Assembly (NCBI RefSeq): GCF_900129495.1
Contig: NZ_FQVX01000005.1
Coordinates: 62,001-126,000, forward strand
Length of the DNA: 64,000 nucleotides
From: Geodermatophilus nigrescens
Lineage (GTDB): Bacteria; Actinomycetota; Actinomycetes; Mycobacteriales; Geodermatophilaceae
Direction: 5' to 3'
Shown here: positions 46,188 through 54,007 of the stretch, in pieces
Position numbering within the stretch: position 1 is the first letter of the stretch
How the letters are laid out: each line of letters opens with the position of its first letter
Position numbers and translations under genes: made by a program
The notes under the pieces: model-generated
Databases searched by the model: none
What the model saw: the letters and a program-made list of their open reading frames with translations, nothing else
Told to the model about the DNA's origin: nothing

Positions 46188-46625
46188 GTGAGCGATGGCA
46201 TCAGCGCTGCGCCGGCGACCGTCCTGGTCTACAGCTCGCGGCCGGAGGTCCGCGAGGCCGTCCGCACCGCCGTCGGACGCCGCCCGGCACCCGACGTCGG
46301 GCCGCTGACCTGGATCGAGTGCGCCACCGGCGAGGACGTCGTCGACACCGTCGACGGCGGCGGGGTGGACCTCTGCATCCTCGACGGGGAGGCGCAGCCG
46401 ACCGGCGGCCTGGCGCTGTCGCGGCAGCTGACCGTCGAGGTCGCCGACCGTCCCGCGCTGTGCGTGCTCATCGCCCGCCAGCCCGACCGCTGGCTGGCGC
46501 ACTGGTCGCGCGCCGACGCGACGCTGGCCCTGCCGGTGGACCCGCTGACCGCGCCGCAGGTCGTCGCCGGGCTGCTGCGCGAGCGGGCGGCCCGGCCGCC
46601 GCTGCGCCGTCCCGCCCGCCGGTGA
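46188..46625 (+). CDS. Degenerate response-regulator receiver-like protein
   Basis: The 145-aa product folds in pattern like a receiver: [15 protein letters not shown], then [22 protein letters not shown] with an aspartate at the phosphorylation position, [13 protein letters not shown], and [18 protein letters not shown] where the usual Lys-Pro of strand five is replaced. The acidic pair after strand one is also missing. Phosphorylation is therefore doubtful. GTG start is leaderless; its stop overlaps trpD by 4 nt. Confidence 0.7.
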   Translation: MSDGISAAPATVLVYSSRPEVREAVRTAVGRRPAPDVGPLTWIECATGEDVVDTVDGGGVDLCILDGEAQPTGGLALSRQLTVEVADRPALCVLIARQPDRWLAHWSRADATLALPVDPLTAPQVVAGLLRERAARPPLRRPARR

Positions 46626-47680
46626 GCGCCCGCACCGCTGCCGGACCCACGTGGCCCGGCCTGCTGACGCGCCTGCTGGCCGGTGAGGACCTCGGCGCCG
46701 ACGACACCGCCTGGGCGATGCGCGAGGTCATGACCGGCGAGGCGACGGCCGCCCAGATCGCCGGCTTCGCCGTGGCGCTGCGGGCCAAGGGCGAGGCGCC
46801 GGCCGAGGTCGCGGGGCTCGCCGCCACGATGCTCGAGCGGGCGACGCCGGTGGACCTGCCGGTGGCCACCGTCGACATCGTCGGGACCGGCGGCGACGGG
46901 GCGCACACCGTCAACATCTCCACGATGGCCGCCGTGGTCACCGCCGCCGCCGGGGTGCCGGTGGCCAAGCACGGCAACCGGGCGGCGTCGTCGTCGTCCG
47001 GGGCGGCCGACGTGCTCGAGGCGCTCGGCGTCGTCATCGACCTGCCGGCCCCCGCGGTGGCCCGCTGCGTGCGCGAGGCCGGCATCGGCTTCTTCTTCGC
47101 GCCGGTCTTCCACCCCGGCTACCGGCACACCGCCGCCCCGCGCCGCGAGATGGGCATCGGCACGGTCTTCAACTTCCTCGGCCCGCTGACCAACCCGGCC
47201 CGGCCGGTGGCCGCGGCGATCGGCTGCGCCGACGCCCGGATGGCCCCGGTGCTGGCGCAGGTGGTGGCCGGCCGGGGTGCCCGCGCCCTGGTCTTCCGCG
47301 GCGACGACGGCCTCGACGAGCTCACCACCGCGACGACGTCGCGGGTGTGGGTGGCCCGCGACGGCGCGGTGACGGCGGGGACGGTCGACCCGGCCGCCCT
47401 CGGCATCGCGCCGGCCGGCCCGGACGCGCTGCGCGGCGGGGACCCGGCGCACAACGCCGACGTGTTCCGCCGGGTGCTCGACGGCGAGCGCGGGCCGGTG
47501 CGCGACGCGGTGCTGCTCAACGCGGCCGCGGCGCTGGCCGCCTTCGACGAGCGCGGCGGGGAGCTGCCCGACGTGCTGGCGGCCGGCCTCGGGCGGGCCG
47601 CGGCCGCCGTCGACGACGGCCGGGCGGCGGCGCTGCTGGCGCGCTGGGTGGACGTGAGCCGGGCGGCCGCCGGCGCCTGA
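46622..47680 (+). CDS. trpD: Anthranilate phosphoribosyltransferase
   Basis: This enzyme performs the second step of tryptophan synthesis. The 352-aa sequence shows the PRPP loop [80 protein letters not shown] and [17 protein letters not shown] overlaps the upstream stop (GTGA). No other trp gene is in the window, a separation common in actinobacteria. Confidence 0.96.
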   Translation: MSARTAAGPTWPGLLTRLLAGEDLGADDTAWAMREVMTGEATAAQIAGFAVALRAKGEAPAEVAGLAATMLERATPVDLPVATVDIVGTGGDGAHTVNISTMAAVVTAAAGVPVAKHGNRAASSSSGAADVLEALGVVIDLPAPAVARCVREAGIGFFFAPVFHPGYRHTAAPRREMGIGTVFNFLGPLTNPARPVAAAIGCADARMAPVLAQVVAGRGARALVFRGDDGLDELTTATTSRVWVARDGAVTAGTVDPAALGIAPAGPDALRGGDPAHNADVFRRVLDGERGPVRDAVLLNAAAALAAFDERGGELPDVLAAGLGRAAAAVDDGRAAALLARWVDVSRAAAGA

Positions 47681-47687
47681 CGCCGGC

Positions 47688-47975
47688 TCAGTCGGCGTTC
47701 TCGAGCCCCACGGAGAACGCGGCCTCCAGGTCGTGCCGGGAGTAGGCGCGGAAGGCGATGTGCGTCTCGGTCTCGAGGACGCCGGGGACCTTGTTGATCC
47801 GCCCGGCGATCACCTCGGCGACCTGCTCGAACTCGCGGACCCGCACGATCGCGATCAGGTCGACCTCGCCGGCGGTCGAGTAGACCTCGCTGACGCCGTC
47901 GAGGTCGGCGATCGCGGCCGCCACCTCGGGGATCGCGTCGGTGGCGGCGTCGACCATCACGATGGCGGTGATCAC
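47688..47975 (-). CDS. Stand-alone Lrp/AsnC ligand-binding (RAM) domain
   Basis: The 95-aa product is a single RAM domain (TAIVMVDAATDAIPEVAAAIADLDGVSEVYSTAGEVDLIAIVRV) without the helix-turn-helix part. Such proteins bind amino acids and may modulate full-length Lrp regulators. Convergent with trpD, 7 nt apart. A TAGAGT box lies 8 nt before GTG. Confidence 0.88.
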   Translation of the reverse strand: MITAIVMVDAATDAIPEVAAAIADLDGVSEVYSTAGEVDLIAIVRVREFEQVAEVIAGRINKVPGVLETETHIAFRAYSRHDLEAAFSVGLENAD

Positions 47976-48016
47976 GCTGCCGGACTCTAGCCGCGGGGGC
48001 GCCGCCCCGCGGGCGC

Positions 48017-49882
48017 TCAGGCGACGACGACGCGGTCGGGCCGGGAGCGGGTGCCGAGCCGGCGGCCGTCGGCGAACGGGTCGCGCAGCGCCCGCCCGGC
48101 CTCGACGCGGGCGAGGAACCCGCTGAAGCCGCCCGTGCCCGGCGCCGCGCAGGCCAGCGTGCCGTCGACCTCGACCAGGCGGGTGCCGGGCTTCTCCATC
48201 CAGCGCAGCACCAGCTCGGTCTCGTCGACGGAGGCGGCCAGCTCGCCGTCCGGGCCCGGCACGGTCTCCGCGGTGGCCCGCAGCAGCGCCAGCGCGTCGC
48301 GCACCGACGTCGCCCGCGGTGCGCCGCCGGCCGCGACCAGCCGGCCGCGGCGCACCACCGTCAGGTGCCAGCCGCCGGCGCCGTCGGGACGGGCCAGCAC
48401 GAACTCCGGGACGGCGGCCAGCGTCTCCAGCCGCTGCCGGCGGCGGACGGCGCGCACCAGCACGGCGACCCGGTCGCGCAGCACGGCGGCGTCCTCGTAG
48501 CGCTCCTCGGCGGCCAGCCGGTCGACCCGCTCGAGCAGCGGCCCGACGAGCGCCCCCGGGTCACCGGCGACGGCGGCGCGCAGCACCTCGGCGACGAGGG
48601 CGTACTCGGCGACCGACTGCGCGCCCGTGCACGGCCCTCCGCAGCGGCCCATCCCGAACAGCGCGCAGGCGCTGGTGGTCACCCGGGGCGAGAGCCGGGA
48701 GGTGCACTGCCGCAGCGGCAGCGCCTCGTGGACGGCGGCCATGGCCATGTCGGCGGCGCGCCGGTCGGCGAACGGGCCGAGGAAGACCCCGGCGCCCGGC
48801 CGCGTCCGGCGGACGGCCGACAGCCGGGGGAAGGGCTCCTCGGTGAGCCGCAGCCACAGCGCCCGCTCGGGGAAGCGGGACCGGCGGTTGTAGCGCGGCT
48901 TGTGCTCGGCGATCAGCCGCAGCTCGCGGACGGCGGCCTCCAGGTCGTGCGCGCACGGGACGGCGTCGACGCGGGTGGCCAGGGCGACCATCTCGGTCAT
49001 CCGGCTGCGCTGCTCGCTGGAGTTGAAGTAGCTGCGCACGCGGGTGCGCAGGTCGTTGCTCGTGCCGACGTAGAGCGGTTCGTCGTGCGGGCCGCGGAAG
49101 ACGTAGACGCCGGGGCCGTGCGGGACGGTCTCGGCGAGGTGGCGCTTGCGGCGGCGCGCCGGGTCGACCTGCCGGGTCAGCCCGGTCAGCTCCTCCAGCG
49201 ACGTCACCCCGAGCGGGCCGAGTCGTTCGAACAGGCCGTGGAGGACGTCGACGGTCGCGCGGGCGTCGTCGAGCGCCCGGTGGCACGGCGAGGTGGTGGC
49301 GGAGAAGAACGGCGCGAGGGTGGCCAGCTTGCAGTTGGGCACCTCGTCGCGGCTGAGCAGCCGGCGCGCCAGGACGGCGGTGTCGACCGAGGCGGCCGCG
49401 GGCCAGGCGGTGCCGGTCTGCTCGCAGGCGGCCCGGAGGAACCCGAGGTCGAAGGGGGCGTTGTGCGCGACGAGGACGGCGCCGCGGGCGAACTCGAGGA
49501 AGGCCGGCAGGACCGCGTCGATGCGCGGCGCGGTGGCCACCATCGCCGTCGTGATCCCGGTGAGCACGCTGATGTAGGGCGGCACCTCGCAGCCCGGGTC
49601 GACCAGCGTCTGGAACTCCCCGAGCACCTGCCCGCCGCGCACCTTCACCGCGCCGATCTCGGTGATCGCGCAGTCCTTCGGGGACCCGCCGGTGGTCTCG
49701 AGGTCGACCACCACGAAGGTGACGCCGGCCAGCGGCGTCCCGAGCTCGTCGATCGTCGCCTGCACGTAGGGCAGCGGCTCGTGCGGGACCGGCCGGGTGC
49801 GGGGGAGCGGGCGGTCGCCGTGGGCGGGTGCCTGCTCGTGTCGCGGCGGCCGGAAACCGGCCCCGCTGGCGGGGAAGAGCAC
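48017..49882 (-). CDS. DEDDh 3'-5' exonuclease fused to GIY-YIG/UvrC-like nuclease
   Basis: Residues 50-220 form a DnaQ-like exonuclease: VVVDLETTGG (D60, E62), the VAHNAPFDLGFL aspartate and CHRALDDARAT with His and Asp. Residues 250-340 form a GIY-YIG domain (GPGVYVFRGPHDEPLYVGTSNDLRTRVRSYF with its later Arg and Glu). The remainder resembles the UvrC middle region with a cysteine cluster (CTSRL..CALFGMGRCGGPC) and a UVR-like helix (RLAAEERYEDAAVLRDRV). The arrangement is known in actinobacteria, where it acts in DNA repair. 621 aa from GTG 49882, with a -10 box 6 nt upstream. Confidence 0.9.
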   Translation of the reverse strand: MLFPASGAGFRPPRHEQAPAHGDRPLPRTRPVPHEPLPYVQATIDELGTPLAGVTFVVVDLETTGGSPKDCAITEIGAVKVRGGQVLGEFQTLVDPGCEVPPYISVLTGITTAMVATAPRIDAVLPAFLEFARGAVLVAHNAPFDLGFLRAACEQTGTAWPAAASVDTAVLARRLLSRDEVPNCKLATLAPFFSATTSPCHRALDDARATVDVLHGLFERLGPLGVTSLEELTGLTRQVDPARRRKRHLAETVPHGPGVYVFRGPHDEPLYVGTSNDLRTRVRSYFNSSEQRSRMTEMVALATRVDAVPCAHDLEAAVRELRLIAEHKPRYNRRSRFPERALWLRLTEEPFPRLSAVRRTRPGAGVFLGPFADRRAADMAMAAVHEALPLRQCTSRLSPRVTTSACALFGMGRCGGPCTGAQSVAEYALVAEVLRAAVAGDPGALVGPLLERVDRLAAEERYEDAAVLRDRVAVLVRAVRRRQRLETLAAVPEFVLARPDGAGGWHLTVVRRGRLVAAGGAPRATSVRDALALLRATAETVPGPDGELAASVDETELVLRWMEKPGTRLVEVDGTLACAAPGTGGFSGFLARVEAGRALRDPFADGRRLGTRSRPDRVVVA

Positions 49883-49888
49883 GGCGGG

Positions 49889-49894
49889 ACGGTA
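49889..49894 (-). promoter_or_regulatory. -10 box, leaderless exonuclease-GIY-YIG gene
   Basis: Minus-strand TACCGT ends 6 nt before the GTG at 49882, which decides that start. Confidence 0.5.
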
Positions 49895-50128
49895 GGCCGG
49901 GGGTCGGACAGTCCCGGGGAGGCGGCCCCGGTGGTGCTGCCGGAGGCGGTCCCGGAGGCGGTCCTGGAGCGGCTCCCGGGAGGGGGTCCTGACGGGCTCC
50001 CCGGCGCGGCGCCCGGCGTGCCCTCGCCCGGGCGGGGGAGGCGCGCCCGCACCGGTTGCGGCACGGACGCGGCCCGGACGACGATCGCCCGGCGGACCAG
50101 GGGGGTCCGGTCCAGTGAGGGTGGTCCG

Positions 50129-51856
50129 ATGCGTGCGCGGTCCCGGCGCGGCGCGACGTCGCTCGGCGTCGCCGCCCTCGCCGCGGTCCTGGCGGTCGCG
50201 CTCGCCGGCCCCGCCGCCGCGGCGCCCAGCGACCAGCCCGGCGGCACCAGCGGCACCCTCGACAGCGCGGCACTGGACCGGCTTCAGCAGCGCGCCGCCG
50301 AGGTGCAGGCCGACCTGCAGCAGCGGCAGGCCGAGGTGACCGCGGCGCAGCAGGCGCTGGCCGCCGCGCAGGCCGACGCCGACACCGCCCGGGCCGACGT
50401 CGCCGCCGCGGAGGGCGAGCTGGCGCGGTACCAGGCCGTCGTCGCCCGCTACGCCTCGGCGGCCTACCGGGACGGCGGCGCGCTGACGCCGCTGTCGGTC
50501 CTGCTCAGCGGCGCCGACCCGGGCGACGTCGTCGCCGCCCTCGGCTACCTCGAGGCCGTCGACGACCACACCGCCGCCACCGTGACCGCCGCGGAGCAGC
50601 AGCGCCGGGCCGCGGTGGCCGATCGGACGGCGGCCGAGGCCGCGCTGGCCGAGGCCCAGCAGCGGGCCGACCGGCTGTCCGGCCAGGTGGCCGAGCTGCA
50701 GGCGAGCGCGGAGGCGGTCACCGACGAGCTCGACGTGGCCCTCGGCGACGTCGACCGGCAGCTGTCGGACCTGCAGCGCCAGCAGGCCGACGTCAACCGC
50801 CAGACGGCCGCCAACTGGCGCGCGTACCTCGACCAGCTCGCGGCGGCCGGGGTCGCGGCGCCGCCGGCGTCGGTGCTGCTCGACCCCGCGGCCGGGCTGC
50901 CCGGCGGGCTGCTGCCGGTCGGCGCCGCGGCCGGCGGCGCCCAGCGCGGGGCGGCGCAGTCCCCGCGGGAGCCCACGTCGCTGCTGGTGCTGCCGGCCGA
51001 GACGCTGGCCGCCGTCACCGCGGCGATGGACGCCCTCGGCCGGCCGTACGCGCCCGGCACGGCGGGGCCCGACTCCTGGGACTGCGGGTCGCTGGTGTCG
51101 ACGGTCTACCGCGACGCCGGGATCGACCTGCCCGGCGACCAGGCGGGGCTGTTCGCGGGAACGACCCCGGTCGACCTCGCCGACGCGCTGCCCGGCGACC
51201 TGGTGTTCCTCGGCACGCCGGAGTCGGGACTCGGGCACGTGGGCATCGCTCTCGACGGGCAGACGATGCTGGCCGCCGACGGGCGGGCCGGCGCGGTCGT
51301 CGTCCGCCGGTTGCCGGCCGACCAGGTGCTGCACGTCGGCCGGCCGAGCCTCGGCCCGCGCGCGGAGGTGGCCCCGCCGGGCCCGACCGGCGGCGCGCTG
51401 CGCGTGGAGTGCGGCAACACGGTCTACCCGCCGAGCTCCGTCGAGGGGCGCTCGTGGGGCGGCTACCCCAACGGCCTGATCCCGCCCAGCGCGCTGTGCC
51501 CGATCGGCGTCGGCTCGCACGCGCTGCGCTGCGACGCCGCGGCGGCCTGGCGGGCGCTGGGCGCCGCGTACGCGACGGCGTTCGGCGGGCCGCTCTGCAT
51601 CACCGACTCCTACCGCACCTACGCCTCGCAGGTGCGGCTCTACGGGGAGAAGCCGGCGCTCGCGGCGGTGCCCGGCACCAGCAACCACGGCTGGGGCCTG
51701 GCCGTGGACCTGTGCGGCGGCATCGACACCTTCGGCACCCCGCAGTACGCGTGGATGGTCGCCAACGCCGGCCGCTTCGGCTGGCTGCACCCCACCTGGG
51801 CCGACCCGGGCAACGGCCGCGAGGAGCCCTGGCACTGGGAGTACGCGGGCAGCTGA
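50129..51856 (+). CDS. Secreted NlpC/P60 and VanY-type peptidoglycan hydrolase
   Basis: The 575-aa exported protein begins with a signal peptide (about 1-32, ending AAAA-AP). A long coiled coil (about 48-245, Ala/Gln/Arg-rich) like RipA/PcsB follows. An NlpC/P60-like domain has WDCGSLVSTVYRDAGIDLPGDQ (catalytic Cys) and GLGHVGIAL (His). The C-terminal D-Ala-D-Ala carboxypeptidase domain has ITDSYRTYASQ, SNHGWGLAVDLCGG and EEPWHWEY as zinc and catalytic residues. Two different peptidoglycan-cleaving domains in one chain are notable. DCG instead of the usual DCSG is a minor deviation. ATG chosen for signal peptide and upstream GAGGG. Confidence 0.88.
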   Translation: MRARSRRGATSLGVAALAAVLAVALAGPAAAAPSDQPGGTSGTLDSAALDRLQQRAAEVQADLQQRQAEVTAAQQALAAAQADADTARADVAAAEGELARYQAVVARYASAAYRDGGALTPLSVLLSGADPGDVVAALGYLEAVDDHTAATVTAAEQQRRAAVADRTAAEAALAEAQQRADRLSGQVAELQASAEAVTDELDVALGDVDRQLSDLQRQQADVNRQTAANWRAYLDQLAAAGVAAPPASVLLDPAAGLPGGLLPVGAAAGGAQRGAAQSPREPTSLLVLPAETLAAVTAAMDALGRPYAPGTAGPDSWDCGSLVSTVYRDAGIDLPGDQAGLFAGTTPVDLADALPGDLVFLGTPESGLGHVGIALDGQTMLAADGRAGAVVVRRLPADQVLHVGRPSLGPRAEVAPPGPTGGALRVECGNTVYPPSSVEGRSWGGYPNGLIPPSALCPIGVGSHALRCDAAAAWRALGAAYATAFGGPLCITDSYRTYASQVRLYGEKPALAAVPGTSNHGWGLAVDLCGGIDTFGTPQYAWMVANAGRFGWLHPTWADPGNGREEPWHWEYAGS

Positions 51857-51880
51857 GCCGGGACTGTCGGTGGCCGTCCC

Positions 51881-51886
51881 TAGCGT
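51881..51886 (+). promoter_or_regulatory. Candidate -10 box of the CxxC protein gene
   Basis: TAGCGT lies 81 nt before the ATG at 51968, in a leader with a GGAGGG ribosome site. Confidence 0.4.
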
Positions 51887-51967
51887 GCCGGCCAACCGAC
51901 AGGGAGACCCGTCCCGTCCGTCGCCCGGTCTCCCGGGCGCGCGGCGGGGCACCGGAGGGACACCGCC

Positions 51968-52276
51968 ATGCTCATCGACTGCGACTCGTGCACCGTGCGC
52001 GGCACCGGCTGCGCCGACTGCGTCGTCACCGTGCTGCTCGGCGCGCCGCCGGCGGAGCTGGGCACCGAGCCCGTGCTGCTGCCGGTGCCGCCGGTCCCGG
52101 CCGCCACCACCCGCGCCACGGACGACGCCGCCGCGCCCCTCGCGGGCGTGGTGGTCGACCTCGACGACGTGGAGCGCCGCGCCGTGCGCGCCCTGGCCGA
52201 CGGCGGCCTGGTGCCTCCGCTGCGTCACCGGCCGGCGGGGGAGGCCCGGCCGGGTGGGCGCCGCCGCACCGGCTGA
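51968..52276 (+). CDS. Small cysteine-cluster protein, 102 aa
   Basis: It starts MLIDCDSCTVRGTGCADCVVTVLLG, two CxxC pairs that probably bind zinc. The middle is acidic and Pro-rich, and a short helix region (LDDVERRAVRALADGGLVPPLR) follows. The same small protein occurs widely in actinobacteria between cell-wall hydrolase genes. Function unknown; neighbours suggest a link to division or envelope remodelling. Confidence 0.82.
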   Translation: MLIDCDSCTVRGTGCADCVVTVLLGAPPAELGTEPVLLPVPPVPAATTRATDDAAAPLAGVVVDLDDVERRAVRALADGGLVPPLRHRPAGEARPGGRRRTG

Positions 52277-52361
52277 GACGCAGGTGACGGCCCGGGCGGG
52301 CACGCACCGGAGTGGCGCGACTGCTCACCGTGTGTGTTCTCACAGTTCCCGGGGTCCGCGT

Positions 52362-52390
52362 TTGTCACATCTGCATCACGTCCGTACTGT
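52362..52390 (+). promoter_or_regulatory. Promoter of the riboswitch-NlpC transcript
   Basis: TTGTCA (52362-52367) and TACTGT (52385-52390) are separated by 17 bp, one of the few full -35/-10 promoters in the window. It lies about 85 nt before the riboswitch. Confidence 0.6.
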
Positions 52391-52480
52391 GGCCGCGTCC
52401 GGCCGGGTGGTCGTCACCCACTGCGAGGTGACCTCGGCCGGTCACCGCCGAGTCACCGGACGCCGCCCCCGGGTGTGCGC

Positions 52481-52619
52481 GAGGTGAGCCGGGGACCCAC
52501 CGCAGCACTGGGGTGAGTTCTCACGGACACCGGTCCGCCGGGGTCCAGAGATAGGGCACGTCTTCCCAGCCCGAACCCGTCAGCTAACTCGGTAGGCGGT
52601 AGCTGAGGAAGAAACGGAG
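52481..52619 (+). ncRNA. c-di-AMP riboswitch (ydaO/yuaA type)
   Basis: The 5' part holds GGGGACCCACCG and CACTGGGGTGA. The 3' part is CCGAACCCGTCAGCTAAC followed by TCGGTAGGCGGTAGCTGAGGAAG. These are conserved positions of the ydaO-type motif as it occurs before actinobacterial NlpC/P60 and Rpf genes. These RNAs normally turn expression down when c-di-AMP is high. The edges are approximate. Found between a full promoter and the next gene. Confidence 0.85.
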
Positions 52620-52630
52620 AGCCGCCGCCC

Positions 52631-53821
52631 GTGGCGACCCCCCGCCCCTCCCTGGGGCATGCCCGTGAACAGTCCGCGTCCCGCAGCACCGCCCGTGTCG
52701 CGGGGGCGCACCGCCCCTCCCGCCGCCGTCTCCTCGGCCGCGTCGCGCTGGTCGGCACCACCGCCGCGCTGACCGTGACGCTCCTGCCCGGCACCGCCGT
52801 GGCCGACCCGGAGCGGGCCACCACGCCGGAGCAGGCCGCCGAGCTCGCCGCCGACGCCGGCCGCCGCCTGGAGGCCGTCTCCGAGCAGGTCAACGAGGCC
52901 CGCGAGACCGTCCTGCAGCAGCAGGCCGCCGCCGCGGCCGCCGACCAGGCGCTCGCCGACGCGCAGGCCCAGCTGCAGGCCCTCGACGGGCAGATCCGCG
53001 AGGTCGCCCGCACCGCGTGGACCGGCGGCAACGACACCTTCGCCGGCCTCGAGCTGCTGATGACCAGCGACTCCGCCGACGACTTCGTCAACTCGCTGGC
53101 CACCCTCGACCAGATCGCCGGGCACACCACCGACGTGCTCGCCGAGGTCGGGGAGGCTGCCGCGGCCGCCCAGCAGGCGCAGTCCGACGCCGACGCCGCC
53201 GAGGCCGACGCGCAGCGCACCCTCGACGACCTCAGCGCTCAGGAGGCGCGGCTCGAGGAGGACATCGCCGACTACCAGGCGCAGTTCGCCGCGCTGACCG
53301 CCGCCCAGCAGGCGGCCGCCCTGGCCGCCCAGCAGGCCGGCGAGGCCGAGCAGGCCGCGGCTCCCGCGGCGGCCGGTGGCAGCACCGGCGAGAGCGCTCC
53401 GGTCGCGCAGGCCGCCGGTCAGGCCGCGGCGGCGCAGCCCGCCCCGGTGGCGGCGGCCGGTGGCGGCAGCGGCGCCGCGCAGGCCGCCGTGCAGACCGCG
53501 CTGGCGCAGGTCGGCGACCCCTATGTGTGGGGCGCCGGCGGGCCGAACGCCTTCGACTGCTCGGGCCTGACCCAGTACGCCTACGCGGCGGCCGGGATCA
53601 GCCTCCCGCACTCGAGCCGCATGCAGTCGCAGATGGGCACCGCGGTCACGCGGTCGCAGCTGCAGCCGGGCGACCTGATCTTCTACTACAGCCCGGTCAG
53701 CCACGTCTCGATGTACATCGGCAACGGCCAGATGGTGCACGCCTCCACCTCCGGTGTGCCGGTGAAGGTCGTGTCGGTCGACTCGATGGGCGGCATCACC
53801 GCCATGCGCCGCATCGCCTGA
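52631..53821 (+). CDS. Secreted NlpC/P60 endopeptidase (RipA-like)
   Basis: The 396-aa protein has a long signal peptide (basic start, hydrophobic 37-57, cut near AVA-DP) and a coiled coil (60-240). An Ala/Gln-rich linker precedes the catalytic domain (about 280-396) with Cys310 in AFDCSGLTQYAY and His358 in PVSHVSMYIG. It cuts peptide bridges in peptidoglycan, probably in cell separation. Expression appears to be controlled by the c-di-AMP riboswitch in its leader. GTG start 11 nt after the riboswitch region, preceded by CGGAGAG. Confidence 0.93.
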   Translation: MATPRPSLGHAREQSASRSTARVAGAHRPSRRRLLGRVALVGTTAALTVTLLPGTAVADPERATTPEQAAELAADAGRRLEAVSEQVNEARETVLQQQAAAAAADQALADAQAQLQALDGQIREVARTAWTGGNDTFAGLELLMTSDSADDFVNSLATLDQIAGHTTDVLAEVGEAAAAAQQAQSDADAAEADAQRTLDDLSAQEARLEEDIADYQAQFAALTAAQQAAALAAQQAGEAEQAAAPAAAGGSTGESAPVAQAAGQAAAAQPAPVAAAGGGSGAAQAAVQTALAQVGDPYVWGAGGPNAFDCSGLTQYAYAAAGISLPHSSRMQSQMGTAVTRSQLQPGDLIFYYSPVSHVSMYIGNGQMVHASTSGVPVKVVSVDSMGGITAMRRIA

Positions 53822-53898
53822 CGGAGGACCCCCTCCTCCCCACGCCTCGCGAGCTCGGCGCGGGACCCGGGAGGGGGCCGTTCCAGCACCTCACCATC

Positions 53899-53933
53899 GA
53901 GGGCCGGGGACCCAGCACGGGTCCCCGGCCCTC
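53899..53933. terminator. Hairpin terminator after NlpC/P60 gene
   Basis: A perfect 15-bp stem (GAGGGCCGGGGACCC and complement) with loop AGCAC lies 77 nt past the stop. Confidence 0.8.
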
Positions 53934-53973
53934 GCCGCGTCCGGGGCCCGGGCCGACCGTCCCGGCGCCCGCC

Positions 53974-53979
53974 TAGGAT
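53974..53979 (+). promoter_or_regulatory. -10 box of M48-pimB unit
   Basis: TAGGAT ends 7 nt before a GTG (53987) that opens a six-codon frame coupled to the protease gene. Confidence 0.5.
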
Positions 53980-53986
53980 CGGCCGG

Positions 53987-54007
53987 GTGGGCTGGGCGGC
54001 GGCGTGA
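53987..54007 (+). CDS. Possible leaderless upstream mini-ORF (MGWAAA)
   Basis: Six codons and a TGA stop overlap the protease GTG start by GTGA. With the -10 box 7 nt before it, a leaderless ribosome could read this frame and then restart on the protease gene, which has no Shine-Dalgarno of its own. Prediction only. Confidence 0.4.
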   Translation: MGWAAA

